Shown here piece after piece: positions 43,870 through 53,239 of a DNA stretch of 64,000 nucleotides. The position numbers and the translations under genes were made by a program. The stretch is from Emticicia fluvialis (GTDB taxonomy: Bacteria; Bacteroidota; Bacteroidia; Cytophagales; Spirosomataceae). Location of the stretch: positions 214,430-278,429 of the forward strand of contig NZ_JANUSD010000006.1 in assembly GCF_024793945.1 (NCBI RefSeq), in the 5' to 3' direction. Under the pieces are notes generated by a model that was given only the letters and a program-made list of their open reading frames with translations, ran no database searches and had not been told where the DNA came from. How positions within the stretch are numbered: position 1 is the first letter of the stretch; the number at the start of each line of letters is the position of its first letter.

Positions 43870-44646
43870 TTAAAGGTTTTTAAGAAACGTATTTCTATCC
43901 GGCATTAACTTAAACTGGTCGGCTTCTTTGGCCTCCAGATCAGTTTTGCATAGTTCCTTAAGGCGCTCCACATCTTTGCTCCACTGGTAGCCGTTAAAAT
44001 AAGACAGGCCCTTGTGGTCTCTTATTTTATACAAAGCCGAATGCTTGTAGGCAGTGCCCAGATACACATATTTAAGGCCGTTATCTTTTGCCCATCTGAT
44101 AGCCCGCCACATCATCCATTTGCCTAAAGAGTGGGTACGCATGTATTCGGTATCAAAAAATGCAAACCAGTAATGCAGAAAACCGTCACCCATAGCGCCC
44201 AGTATAAAGCCTAAGAACTTACCCTCTGAGGTAAATCTAAGGATATGCGTTCCTGTCTCTCTTGATAATATATACTGCCAGCGTTCAAGGCTCATGTTGT
44301 CGTCACCGATTCGCTGCGAAATATAGGCCTGGCAAAAATCAGTAAAGGCGGGGTCGTCCAGGTTAAAGTCTTCTTTTCTGATAACTTCCAACTCTACTCT
44401 AAGAGGCTCCACCAGCCTGTTGACCCTGCGGTTTTCTGAGGTATCATCAAAGTTTTCAAGCTCAACTCTCAGGCTTCGGGCCAGATAAAATATATCTCCT
44501 TCAATACTCAGATCACCGGTATAGGGTAAAAAACCTTTTTCATAAATTCCGGCCAGCTCTTCCTGTGTTTCTTTCAGGCAATAAATGGCGTAGTCGAAAG
44601 TATAATTAGAGTAATCAACTCTGTTTTCAGAAAAGAAAATTTTCAT
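43870..44646 (-). CDS. GNAT-fold protein, arginyl-tRNA-protein transferase-like
   Basis: 258 residues, cytoplasmic. The C-terminal half has a GNAT-like core with GFILGAMGDGFLHYWFAFFDTEYMRTHSLGKWMMWRAIRWA and LKYVYLGTAYKHSALYKI, resembling the ATE/Bpt C-terminal domain that moves an amino acid from tRNA to protein N-termini. The N-terminal cysteine cluster of classical ATE proteins is not evident. It sits between murG and ftsQ, where murC usually lies in Bacteroidota clusters. It may therefore act on cell-wall or division proteins, but that is only positional inference. Confidence 0.6.
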   Translation of the reverse strand: MKIFFSENRVDYSNYTFDYAIYCLKETQEELAGIYEKGFLPYTGDLSIEGDIFYLARSLRVELENFDDTSENRRVNRLVEPLRVELEVIRKEDFNLDDPAFTDFCQAYISQRIGDDNMSLERWQYILSRETGTHILRFTSEGKFLGFILGAMGDGFLHYWFAFFDTEYMRTHSLGKWMMWRAIRWAKDNGLKYVYLGTAYKHSALYKIRDHKGLSYFNGYQWSKDVERLKELCKTDLEAKEADQFKLMPDRNTFLKNL

Positions 44647-44670
44647 AGGGTGATGGTGTGTCCGGTAATT

Positions 44671-45771
44671 TTAAATCAAAGCCAGAACTTCTTCTGCTAT
44701 TTCCTGCCCTGCGTTGGGCTTTCCTAAAGTTTTTATGTTTCTGCTTAATTCGTTCATGGTTTTGGAGTCATCGGCCAGAGCTATCACCTGATCAACCAGT
44801 TTTTCTCTCGCCTCTGCATCTTTTACCCACCAGGCGGCATTTGCATTTACCAGGTTTAGCGCATTATGTGTCTGGTGGTCTTCGGCAGCAGCCGGAAACG
44901 GCACCAGTATTGACGGCTTGGCCGTAAGACATAACTCAGAAACCGACAAGGCTCCTGCGCGAGACACCACGAGGTCGGCCGCTGCATAGGCCAGATCCAT
45001 TTCATAAATAAAGTCTGACACATACACACGGCTGGTCTGTAAGGCATCTACTGCCGCCCTGGCTTTATCAATAAACAATTTACCTGTTTGCCAGATAATC
45101 TGTAAATCATTTGAAATCAAATCGTTCAACCCCGCCAGTATTGATTCATTAATGGTTCTGGCACCCTGGCTGCCCCCAATAATGAGTAATACCTTCCTGT
45201 CGTCGTTCAACTTGAAATGCGCCAGCGCCTGTTGGCGTTTAGAGGCTGTTTCGAGTATATCTTTTCTGACAGGGTTACCTGTAAGCACAATTTTTTCTTC
45301 CGGAAAAAACCGCTCCATGCCCGGATACGCCACGCATATCTTTCTGGCTTTTTTAGCCAGGTTTTTATTGGTTACTCCTGCAAATGAATTCTGTTCCTGA
45401 ATCAACGTTGGCACGTTCAGAAAATTGGCCATTATCAAAGTTGGGCCGCTTGCATAACCCCCCACGCCAATAGCGGCATCGGGCTTAAAGTCTTTTATTA
45501 TCTGATAGGTTTTCCATAAGCTGCGAAGCAGCTTAAACGGTAAACCCAGATTGGCCAGCATATTTGAACGGTTAATGCCGGCAATGGGAAGCCCAATAAT
45601 TTTGTAGCCTGCTTTGGGTACCTTTTCCATTTCCATTTTTCCTTCGGCGCCTACAAACAAGATTTCAATGCCCGGGTCTTTGGCTTTCAACTCATTGGCA
45701 ATTGCCACCGCAGGGTAGATATGCCCCCCTGTGCCGCCACCAGAAATAATTATTTTTGCGCCTTTGCTCAT
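44671..45771 (-). CDS. murG: UDP-GlcNAc:lipid I N-acetylglucosaminyltransferase MurG
   Basis: 366 residues. It makes lipid II from lipid I at the inner face of the membrane. GGGTGGHIYPAVAIA (about 10-24), GVGGYASGP, the GGSQGA loop and the C-terminal VSRAGALSVSELCLTAKPSILVPFP motif are intact. It begins 39 bases after ftsW and is followed by the GNAT-like gene. Confidence 0.97.
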   Translation of the reverse strand: MSKGAKIIISGGGTGGHIYPAVAIANELKAKDPGIEILFVGAEGKMEMEKVPKAGYKIIGLPIAGINRSNMLANLGLPFKLLRSLWKTYQIIKDFKPDAAIGVGGYASGPTLIMANFLNVPTLIQEQNSFAGVTNKNLAKKARKICVAYPGMERFFPEEKIVLTGNPVRKDILETASKRQQALAHFKLNDDRKVLLIIGGSQGARTINESILAGLNDLISNDLQIIWQTGKLFIDKARAAVDALQTSRVYVSDFIYEMDLAYAAADLVVSRAGALSVSELCLTAKPSILVPFPAAAEDHQTHNALNLVNANAAWWVKDAEAREKLVDQVIALADDSKTMNELSRNIKTLGKPNAGQEIAEEVLALI

Positions 45772-45810
45772 CCGGAAAATAGCTGTAAATGGTTAGGTTA
45801 ATACAATAAA

Positions 45811-46989
45811 TCAGGCCACTACTTTGCCCTCGTCGTGTTCGCCCTTGGTAACACTCAACACAATACCAATGGCTACTGATGTAAATAAAATGGAGGTACC
45901 TCCCATGCTCATCAGAGGTAATGTCTGCCCGGTTACCGGGCCTAGCCCCACATTAATAAACATGTGTACAAATGCCTGAAAAACAATGCTGAACGTTAGG
46001 CCAACACATAAAAGCCCGCCAAATGCCCTGTTGGTGTATTCTACATTCTTGAGGCCTCTGTACAATAGCCATAGATACATAAACATAACAAGCACTGCCC
46101 CTACAAGACCGTACTCCTCTACTACAATAGCATATATATAGTCAGAAAAAGCATCCGGCAGGTAGTTTCTCTGAAAACTCTTACCCGGGCCAATACCCAC
46201 TGTTCCACCCCGGGCAATGGCTATCATGGCCTGGTCTCTCTGGTAAGTATCGTCTCTGTCGGGGCTACCGATTATTTTGTCGTTATTTAAATCTACTTTG
46301 GCAAAAGCTTCAATACGCTCTAAAACCACCTGACCACGGCCAAAATCAATTCCTTTGTTATAAAGAAAAATACTAATGCTCAGCACTATTACAATTGCAC
46401 TGATTACAAAAGTGGCCATCCGGAAAAGATAACGGCCCGGTACACGACCCACCCACATAATAATGAAACAGGTAATGCCCAGAATAACCGCCGTTGAAAA
46501 GTTGGTTACTGCCAGCATACCACATAACAGGCCGCACCAGAAAATAAGACCCAACAGCGTTTTGGGATTATACTCCACATTTTGCCTTCGGGCCAGCATG
46601 GCAGCAAGATTGGTGATAAGCACCAACCGAACCAGATCTGACGACTGAAAAGACACCCCAAAGATGTTTATCCAGCGTTTGGTGCCCCCAACGGTAGTTC
46701 CGAAAAAATACGTATACAACAAAATGATGGGTGTAACCCAGAGCAAAAGTCTTGAAATAACTGCGAAATTGGTATAGTTTATGCGATGCATGAACCAGAT
46801 AACCATAATTCCCAGCACCAAATGACCCGTATGCGAGAGCAGGTAACTTTCGGTGTTACCGCCGGCACGTTTATAGGCAAGAGCTGAGCTGGCGCTATAA
46901 ACCACCAGCATACTGAATAACGATAGCACGGCAATAATAAACCATATTTGCCAGTCGCCACGCAGTTTATCTTTTAACCACGTTTCCAT
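45811..46989 (-). CDS. ftsW: SEDS-family peptidoglycan polymerase FtsW
   Basis: 392 residues, about ten membrane helices. FtsW polymerises glycan strands from lipid II at the septum. Family features are SFQSSDLVRL, the extracellular loop with IGPGKSFQRNYLPDAFSDYIYAIVVEEYG, and the final GLGPVTGQTLPLMSMGGTSILFT segment. It is the first gene of the cluster here; murD, mraY and murE do not precede it. A minus-strand -7-like TACATTTG lies at 47082-47089. Confidence 0.97.
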   Translation of the reverse strand: METWLKDKLRGDWQIWFIIAVLSLFSMLVVYSASSALAYKRAGGNTESYLLSHTGHLVLGIMVIWFMHRINYTNFAVISRLLLWVTPIILLYTYFFGTTVGGTKRWINIFGVSFQSSDLVRLVLITNLAAMLARRQNVEYNPKTLLGLIFWCGLLCGMLAVTNFSTAVILGITCFIIMWVGRVPGRYLFRMATFVISAIVIVLSISIFLYNKGIDFGRGQVVLERIEAFAKVDLNNDKIIGSPDRDDTYQRDQAMIAIARGGTVGIGPGKSFQRNYLPDAFSDYIYAIVVEEYGLVGAVLVMFMYLWLLYRGLKNVEYTNRAFGGLLCVGLTFSIVFQAFVHMFINVGLGPVTGQTLPLMSMGGTSILFTSVAIGIVLSVTKGEHDEGKVVA

Positions 46990-47296
46990 GAAATAACAGA
47001 GCGGGTATCCGCAGGATTATAAGGTAAAGCACAAATTAAATTTCGGTAAGGCTATTATAAGCCTAAACTAAAATTCGATAACAAATGTAATTTATTTAGG
47101 ATTGAAAGAAAAACAAAAATTTTAAATTTTATTAAGGGGCATTTCCGGTGGTTTTTGATACAGATAATACTTTTAATATGCCTGCCAGGCTCAATAGCTG
47201 ATTGAAAAAACAAGGATATACAGGCCTGTATAAAAACCAAAAGCTATTCATCATGCCCCCGGTTAAAGGCTGGAAAAAAGCTAACAATGCAGAAGA
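46990..47296. other. 307-base intergenic region between mscL and ftsW
   Basis: A minus-strand -7-like TACATTTG at 47082-47089 could start the ftsW transcript. No terminator for mscL, gene or repeat is recognised in the rest. Confidence 0.5.
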
Positions 47297-47626
47297 TTAT
47301 TTCGGCTCGGTTAACTTCAGTTTATTGGCTGCTTTTACAATCAGGAATAGCACCCAGGCTATAATAAAGAAATTGATAACCACACTCAAGAAATTACCGT
47401 AATTGATAACAATGGCGGGAATCTGCTGACCGGCGGCATCAATAGTGGCTTTTTTAAGCACTATGCCCCCTGTAATACCACCACTGGTAAAAACATTGAC
47501 GATAGGCATAATGATATCTTCAACCAAAGAGGTAGTAATTTTGCCAAAGGCTGCACCAATCACAACTCCAATGGCCAGGTCAAGTACATTGCCTTTGGCA
47601 ATAAAAGTTCTAAATTCTTGAAACAT
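47297..47626 (-). CDS. mscL: Large-conductance mechanosensitive channel
   Basis: 109 residues, shorter than the usual 125-145 but complete at both ends. It begins MFQEFRTFIAKGNVLDLAIGVVIGAAFGKI, the first helix with the pore gate, followed by the periplasmic loop and the second membrane helix (about 77-98). The cytoplasmic C-terminal bundle is nearly absent. It releases solutes on hypo-osmotic shock. Confidence 0.95.
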   Translation of the reverse strand: MFQEFRTFIAKGNVLDLAIGVVIGAAFGKITTSLVEDIIMPIVNVFTSGGITGGIVLKKATIDAAGQQIPAIVINYGNFLSVVINFFIIAWVLFLIVKAANKLKLTEPK

Positions 47627-47655
47627 AATTTTCAGGCGTTTATAAAGTTAAAAAT

Positions 47656-48654
47656 TTACAGTTTAAATAATAACCCGGCAGCAAAGGCCTGGCTTATCTG
47701 AAATTTATCTATCTGGTCTTTATCATATATGGCCAGCATCGTGAAATTCAGATTCAGGTATCTGTTTACCTTGGCTGTGGCAATAAGGTTAATGTTATGG
47801 TCGATAGTGTTTTTATTGGGCAACAATTTTCTGGTTACATAGGCCTGAAAGGCTTGATAACGGCACTTAAGATTAACGTTTTTTATAATATCTTTATCCA
47901 ATGAGGCCACCATCTGAAAGCCCATCTCGGTAAGCACTTTTTTACCCGGAGCAATACCGTAGGCATCAGTAGATTTGTTAAACTCAGTAAAATCAGTATA
48001 AATTTTATCGTTTAGCACAAATGTATGGCGTAAGGTTGCACCCCCTAACTGCACTAAAAAGTAACTTACCGGCTTGTACTCAACCCCGAAGCCTTCTGAC
48101 AAATAACCGGGAGCCAGAAACCCTGAAATCGTTCGTCTCTGCTCAGTAGGCAGGCCGTCGTCCTGATACACCACGCCTTTGGCAAACTGTGTTAAGAAGT
48201 TGACTGTCCCAAACCAGTTTATTTTAGGATTTAACTTATGCGAATACTTGGTTTCCATAAAAAGACGATCAATACTTTTGGCCGGTCTCTGGCCTCTGTT
48301 ATTGACAGTTCCCAGTTGAAACTGAACCTCGCCTGTAAAAGCTCCCTTATTTTTGTAATATTCAGACCTGTTATTAAACAATGCACCGATGCTCCAGTTA
48401 TTGGTACCCCCACCCTGCCAGTTGTTAAATGACGCCTGACTAAAATTGATACCAAATTGCGCATTTCGCGGTTTCCAGAAACCAATTTTTAGCGAATCTG
48501 CCCTGTTTTTTGCTTCTCTCAGTAACTGTTTTTTGTCTTTTATAGTCAGCGTATCATTCGCATTAAAAGCAAGGCTATCATTTTTTATTTTACTTTGCCC
48601 TGCCACCTGATAAACCCAAAAAATACAGGCAAATATGGCTATTACTCTTTTCAT
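47656..48654 (-). CDS. DUF3078 outer-membrane-type protein
   Basis: 332 residues. Signal peptide about 1-19 (ends VAGQ). The conserved DUF3078 segment FSQASFNNWQGGGTNNWS lies near residue 75, followed by alternating strands ending FAAGLLFKL with a terminal-type barrel strand. The family is widespread in Bacteroidota and of unknown function. It lies 30 bases upstream of mscL in the same direction, so both may be transcribed together. Confidence 0.9.
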   Translation of the reverse strand: MKRVIAIFACIFWVYQVAGQSKIKNDSLAFNANDTLTIKDKKQLLREAKNRADSLKIGFWKPRNAQFGINFSQASFNNWQGGGTNNWSIGALFNNRSEYYKNKGAFTGEVQFQLGTVNNRGQRPAKSIDRLFMETKYSHKLNPKINWFGTVNFLTQFAKGVVYQDDGLPTEQRRTISGFLAPGYLSEGFGVEYKPVSYFLVQLGGATLRHTFVLNDKIYTDFTEFNKSTDAYGIAPGKKVLTEMGFQMVASLDKDIIKNVNLKCRYQAFQAYVTRKLLPNKNTIDHNINLIATAKVNRYLNLNFTMLAIYDKDQIDKFQISQAFAAGLLFKL

Positions 48655-49006
48655 TTATTCTTTGGTTTTTCAATTAAACGCCATTTGCTTTCAGCGGTAT
48701 ATGTAACGGCAAAAGCAAATAAGCTATCATCTGCAATTATTGGGCAGGCATTTGCCAGAACTAACTACGGGGTTCAGGAGGCTTATCTTAATACGGCTTC
48801 CTCAAGATAATTAAACACCTGAAAACGACCGGAAATCTGTTTTTTGACCAATAAAATTGTTGCCAATTTGATTGTATCAAGTTTCAAATATTTCAAGTCT
48901 TTTTCAAAAAATCAAATTTTTGACAAAAAAATTAGTATGCTTGCATAATATCAGTCTAATTTTATTAACTTTCGACTTTCTATTTTTACCTAAAAAATAC
49001 AAGACA
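48655..49006. other. 352-base divergent region between the DUF3078 and SCP2 genes
   Basis: The right part holds the MarR-type operator core (48936-48947) and a -7-like TAACTTTC at 48966-48973 ahead of the SCP2 gene. No clear element is seen for the minus-strand gene, and nothing is recognised between 48700 and 48900. Confidence 0.5.
48936..48947. promoter_or_regulatory. MarR-type operator upstream of SCP2 and acyl-CoA dehydrogenase genes
   Basis: TATGCTTGCATA is a palindrome with 5-bp arms, identical to the site at 61906-61917 and sharing TATGCnnGCATA with the site upstream of the marR gene. It overlaps the expected -33 region (TTG at 48941-48943) of the SCP2 promoter. Confidence 0.8.
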
Positions 49007-49315
49007 ATGACCGCAAAAGAATATTTACAAAACACAACAGCCAAGTTAAACGAGTCTGAAATTGAAGATGTAAACACAACTTTGCATTTTGATTTTGGCA
49101 GCGAAACCTACACCATGAACGTAGCAGCCGGCAAAGCAGAGTTAAAAGAGGGCTTTGAAGGAACCGCAGAATGTGTGATTAAGGCCAATGAAGCAGACTT
49201 TGTGAAAATTGCAACCGGCGATATGAACCCGATGATGGCAATGATGATGGGGAAACTGAAAATATCTAACCCGGGCGCCATGATGAAATATGCCAAAATG
49301 CTAGGCCTGATGTAA
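49007..49315 (+). CDS. SCP2 sterol-binding-domain protein
   Basis: 102 residues from Met 49007 (MTAKEYLQNTTAKLNESE). The upstream longer frame crosses the promoter and operator and is rejected. SCP2-like fold: alternating strands, FDFGSETYTMNVAAGKAELKEG and the Met-rich lipid-binding helix near 72-95 (GDMNPMMAMMMGKLKISNPGAMMKYAKM). Such proteins bind fatty acids or acyl-CoAs. Located 52 bases before an acyl-CoA dehydrogenase gene and controlled by the same operator. Confidence 0.92.
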   Translation: MTAKEYLQNTTAKLNESEIEDVNTTLHFDFGSETYTMNVAAGKAELKEGFEGTAECVIKANEADFVKIATGDMNPMMAMMMGKLKISNPGAMMKYAKMLGLM

Positions 49316-49367
49316 CCGGCTGTGTGCTTTTTATTTCAGCATCTTAAAACTTTTCAATGAGCGTATC

Positions 49368-51158
49368 ATGGCAAAGAATTTCTTCAGTAAAAGAAACGTG
49401 AATTTTCTACTTTATGAAGTACATGACGTAGAGTCACTGACAGGGCATAGCTATTTTGCAGACCACAACAGGGAAACCTTCGATATGACCATCGACACGG
49501 CCACTCAGATAGCCGAAAACCTGATGTTTCCGTTTCTGAAAGAGGTTGATAAAAACCAGCCGGAGCTAAAAGATGGCCAGGTGCAGGTGCATCCCTCTAT
49601 CAGAAATTACCTGAAAGCAGTAGGGGAATCTGGTATTATCGGCGCAGACTTCGATTACGAAAACGGAGGCGCCCAAATGCCGGTAACTATCACAAGCACA
49701 GTAGGATACATTCTGATGTCGGCCAATAACGGTATGATGTATACAGGCCTTACCGCCGGTGGTGCAAGGCTAATTGCCAGCTTCGGCTCTGATGAACTGA
49801 AAAAGCAGTATATAGAAAACATGATTACCGGCAAATGGCAGGGAACCATGTGCCTTACCGAGCCACAGGCGGGTAGTTCGCTCTCTGACATTACCTCTTC
49901 TGCCGAGCCTCTGGAAAATGGCGCTTACAAAATAAGAGGGCAAAAGGTTTTTATTTCTGCCGGAGACCATGATGCAACCGAAAACATTATACATCTGTTT
50001 CTGGCCCGTATTAAAGGCGCGCCAAAGGGCACCAAAGGAATATCTTTATTTGTAGTACCCAAATACAGGCTGGATGGCACCGATAATGATGTTACCTCTA
50101 TGGGTATTTATCATAAATTGGGCCAAAAAGGAGTACCCGCCATGCACTTAGGCTTTGGCGACAGAAACGACGATTGTATCGGGTATCTGGTAGGTGAACC
50201 CAACAAAGGGTTGTCTTATATGTTTCAGATGATGAATGAAGCACGTATAGGCGTGGGCCTTACCGGGGTTTCTATTACTTCTGCTGCTTATTATGCTGCC
50301 CTAGAGTATGCACACGAAAGGCCACAAAGCCGCAGGTTAAACGCCAAAACCGCATTAGACACACCACAGGTACCGATAATTCAGCACCCTGACGTGAAAC
50401 GGATGCTGCTATTCCAGAAATCGGTAGTAGAAGGAGGCTTGTCTTTGTTGCTGGAAACCTCTAAGTATTTCGACCTGTCGGAAGCAAGTGATGACCCTGA
50501 AGAAAAAGAGAACGCTCACCTGATGGTTGAGTTGCTGACACCGATTGCCAAGACTTTCCCATGTGAATACGGTGTGTTGTCTATCAGCAATGCGGTTCAA
50601 TGCTTTGGCGGATATGGCTTTACTGAGGATTTCCCGGTTGAACAATACTACCGTGATATCCGCATTACGCCTATCTATGAAGGTACAACCGGGATACAGT
50701 CGCAGGATTTACTGGGTAGAAAAATAATGCTGGCGGGCGGAAAACCCCTGCAACTGCTTGCTGCTGAAATAGGCAAAACAATTGAAACAGCCAACCAATA
50801 CGATGGCTTAATAAAATATGCTCAGCTGCTTACAGAAAGCACCGGGCAATTATCGAAGGTAACAAAACATCTGTTGGGTATTGCAGGCACCGGTGATATT
50901 GAAAGATTCTTGTCTGATGCCACACTTTATATGGAGCTTTTCAGCCTGAATGTAATTGCATGGCAATGGCTGAAACAAGGCGTTGTGGCGCAGCAAAAAC
51001 TATTGACAGGCACCAATGATGCCGACTTCTACGAAAGTAAAATTCATACCATGAAATATTTCTTTCATTATGAACTACCCAAAACACAAGGGCTGGCAAC
51101 ACGCCTTACAGATACGGAAGTACTGACGATACTGACAGAAAAAGAAATAGTAATGTAA
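49368..51158 (+). CDS. Acyl-CoA dehydrogenase, long (about 600-residue) type
   Basis: 596 residues. FAD-dependent alpha,beta-oxidation of acyl-CoA thioesters. The N-terminal domain, the middle domain TMCLTEPQAGSSLSDI, and the C-terminal CFGGYGFTEDFPVEQYYRDIRITPIYEGTTGIQ with the catalytic Glu of the YEGT motif are present, followed by an extra C-terminal helical domain (about 450-596) seen in FadE5/DmdC-like members. The substrate may be long-chain acyl-CoA. It is probably co-transcribed with the SCP2 gene. Confidence 0.95.
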   Translation: MAKNFFSKRNVNFLLYEVHDVESLTGHSYFADHNRETFDMTIDTATQIAENLMFPFLKEVDKNQPELKDGQVQVHPSIRNYLKAVGESGIIGADFDYENGGAQMPVTITSTVGYILMSANNGMMYTGLTAGGARLIASFGSDELKKQYIENMITGKWQGTMCLTEPQAGSSLSDITSSAEPLENGAYKIRGQKVFISAGDHDATENIIHLFLARIKGAPKGTKGISLFVVPKYRLDGTDNDVTSMGIYHKLGQKGVPAMHLGFGDRNDDCIGYLVGEPNKGLSYMFQMMNEARIGVGLTGVSITSAAYYAALEYAHERPQSRRLNAKTALDTPQVPIIQHPDVKRMLLFQKSVVEGGLSLLLETSKYFDLSEASDDPEEKENAHLMVELLTPIAKTFPCEYGVLSISNAVQCFGGYGFTEDFPVEQYYRDIRITPIYEGTTGIQSQDLLGRKIMLAGGKPLQLLAAEIGKTIETANQYDGLIKYAQLLTESTGQLSKVTKHLLGIAGTGDIERFLSDATLYMELFSLNVIAWQWLKQGVVAQQKLLTGTNDADFYESKIHTMKYFFHYELPKTQGLATRLTDTEVLTILTEKEIVM

Positions 51159-51162
51159 CAAC

Positions 51163-51197
51163 CGGGGGGACTGCTAAGGCGTCCCCCCGATGCTTTT
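51163..51197 (+). terminator. Terminator after the acyl-CoA dehydrogenase
   Basis: A 9-bp GC-rich stem (CGGGGGGAC 51163-51171 with 51181-51189), 9-base loop, then ATGCTTTT. It lies just after the stop, ahead of the convergent DUF2807 gene. Confidence 0.68.
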
Positions 51198-51206
51198 AAT
51201 ACCGAA

Positions 51207-51890
51207 TCAATTTGCCGATTTTACTGTTCCTGCACCTGAAGTATTGGCAACAACAGAGGTAGCGCCGCCTTTGTACCGCACACTGCTTGCTCCGCTGGCT
51301 TCTGCTACTATTCTACTGGTAACATATACTTTGGCTCCACTTGAACCCGAGGCATCAATTGTAGCCGTAGATACCTTAAAGTCATAAGCATTGACGCTTG
51401 AAGCGCCTGATACATCGGCAGTGAGCTTCTGTCCATCGCCAACAATAGCAACACTTGAAGCGCCTGAACAATCAAGGGCTAAATTTTTTGCATCAATATC
51501 AAAGGTAGCGCTCGAAGCGCCCGACAAATCAATACCAAAAGATTCGCTGCTGAAACCCGATACTTTTGCTTTGCTGGCACCTGAAAAACTGACAGCCACC
51601 AGTTTGGGCATGGTTATGTTGATGTGCACTTCCTTGCGGTTTTTCCAGCCAGACCAGTTAGACGGATAGCCAATCCGGAGTTCACCGTTTGATACTTTCA
51701 CAACCAGGTCTTCCAAATCCTGCTCACGTCCTGAAGTTTCTATCTTGTAATTGTTAGACTGCGTAACCGTAATAATAAAGGCGTTGCCCATATCGAGTTT
51801 ATCGAAACCACTTAAACTGAATGAACGCTTAGATTCCTGTGCGGTAGCAGCAGTTGCAATGAATAGTAGTAAAATGAATAGCTTTTTCAT
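51207..51890 (-). CDS. Head GIN domain (DUF2807) exported protein
   Basis: 227 residues. Signal peptide about 1-17 (ends ATA). The mature protein is a right-handed beta-helix-like DUF2807 domain with repeated SGASS motifs (KAKVSGF, LSGASSATFD, CSGASSVAIV, VSGASSVNAY, ASGASSVRY), each a turn of about 20 residues. Typical periplasmic or surface protein of Bacteroidota, of unknown binding partner. It is convergent with the acyl-CoA dehydrogenase. Confidence 0.93.
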   Translation of the reverse strand: MKKLFILLLFIATAATAQESKRSFSLSGFDKLDMGNAFIITVTQSNNYKIETSGREQDLEDLVVKVSNGELRIGYPSNWSGWKNRKEVHINITMPKLVAVSFSGASKAKVSGFSSESFGIDLSGASSATFDIDAKNLALDCSGASSVAIVGDGQKLTADVSGASSVNAYDFKVSTATIDASGSSGAKVYVTSRIVAEASGASSVRYKGGATSVVANTSGAGTVKSAN

Positions 51891-51993
51891 GATTTTGTAT
51901 TTGTTATTGTATCTATATCCATAAGATGAAAAAAAACTTTAAACGTTGCATAGCAGGGCTTAAATTTTTGCATTTATTTATTTGAATAATTTC

Positions 51994-52029
51994 AAAAACA
52001 AAAAAGCTGCCCAGAACAGGCAGCTTTTT
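51994..52029 (-). terminator. Terminator after the T9SS cargo gene
   Basis: An 11-bp stem (AAAAAGCTGCC 52001-52011 with 52019-52029) and 7-base loop; on the minus strand it is followed by a long A/T run (A from 51994 on plus). It lies 24 bases after the stop. Confidence 0.88.
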
Positions 52030-52052
52030 CAATATCAATACTTAACCGGTTG

Positions 52053-53117
52053 TTACTTGTTTAATATCATTTTCTGATACAAAGGCTTTTTTGAGTCTCC
52101 ACGCACTACTCTCACTGTCAGCTCAGTTGCAGGCAGGTGTTCAGGCAATACATACGCTTTACGTAAGTCTTTTACGGTTCCTGTTTTTTGCAGCACCCTG
52201 GTGCCATCCTGGTTGACGACATCAACTGTTATCAGTTCAGTTTCATTCATTCCTGATAATTTCAGGAAAAACTCACCGTCAGTAGGGTTCGGATACACCC
52301 CGATAGCCGGTTGGATATTACGACTTTTAGCTCTGGTGAAAAGCGTACCACTGGCGAGGTCAGTGGTTGCAGAGAGACTGGCATCTTCACTAAATGACCA
52401 GGTGCCTTTATCAAGAAACGCTATTCCGTCTAAATCAGAACCATTGGCTAAAGATATTTTTGCTGAACCTCTGCCCGATTCAGATTTCAGTGTCCAGTAT
52501 TCATTCTGGTTGATAGCGTCAACATTTTCTGAAACCTTCTCAGAAATAGTCAAGGGGCTTCTGTAAAGGTACGATGCCGTTAAGGTCTGATTGCTATGAT
52601 TACCCGCTACCCTGAAAGAGCGATAATTGCTGCCGTCTCCCAGCGGAAATTCAAAAGATTCACTACCTTCTTTACTGATTACACCTTTGATATGAGAAAA
52701 ATCCGAGGCTCCGTCATATCTGCTGCCAGCACTGAATATCAGCGGACTCTGCAAAGAAGATTCAATCACCCCTCTACGGAAAGACAACGCACCGTCAACC
52801 CGCAAGGGGGCTTCCAGCTTTAAATCGTTATCGAGCAATAACTGCCCGAAAGACACTTCTTTAGGACTTCTCAGAACCTGCATACTGTTACCGTCGAAAA
52901 CAACTGTTCCGTTCGATTTCAGCAAACTCAGGTTATCAAAATTCTTCTGAAAATGTATCTTACCGTTGTTAGTGATTTTCCCGTCGTTTACTACATCAGT
53001 ATTAAAGCTCACAACGGCACCTTCGCTCACAAAGAGTTCAGCACCATTATTATACACTTGCGCCTGTATTTGCGTAGCCATCAGGCATACGCCAAAAGAG
53101 TAGATAATTTTCTTCAT
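52053..53117 (-). CDS. T9SS type A sorting-domain protein
   Basis: 354 residues. Signal peptide about 1-19 (ends IQAQ). A beta-helix-like repeat region (20-200, with VVNDGKITNNGKIHF), a middle domain, and a C-terminal sorting domain (about 272-354) beginning IGVYPNPTDGEFFLKL. The C-terminal domain directs export across the outer membrane by the type IX secretion system and attachment to the surface. The passenger resembles adhesin-like repeats but no enzyme motif is seen. Confidence 0.93.
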   Translation of the reverse strand: MKKIIYSFGVCLMATQIQAQVYNNGAELFVSEGAVVSFNTDVVNDGKITNNGKIHFQKNFDNLSLLKSNGTVVFDGNSMQVLRSPKEVSFGQLLLDNDLKLEAPLRVDGALSFRRGVIESSLQSPLIFSAGSRYDGASDFSHIKGVISKEGSESFEFPLGDGSNYRSFRVAGNHSNQTLTASYLYRSPLTISEKVSENVDAINQNEYWTLKSESGRGSAKISLANGSDLDGIAFLDKGTWSFSEDASLSATTDLASGTLFTRAKSRNIQPAIGVYPNPTDGEFFLKLSGMNETELITVDVVNQDGTRVLQKTGTVKDLRKAYVLPEHLPATELTVRVVRGDSKKPLYQKMILNK

Positions 53118-53239
53118 AACAACACCCTTTTAATTTTACACGCTAAATGTAAATAATATTCATTAGAAGAAAAAGAATTTAATGCAAATTCTATTAATTG
53201 GTTTAAAAAATAAAGGCTGGCAGTATCCTGAAAAACAAA

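Noticed and set aside
47055..47240. 61-codon minus-strand frame upstream of ftsW
   Set aside because: Low-complexity AT-rich region that includes the likely ftsW promoter; no similarity.
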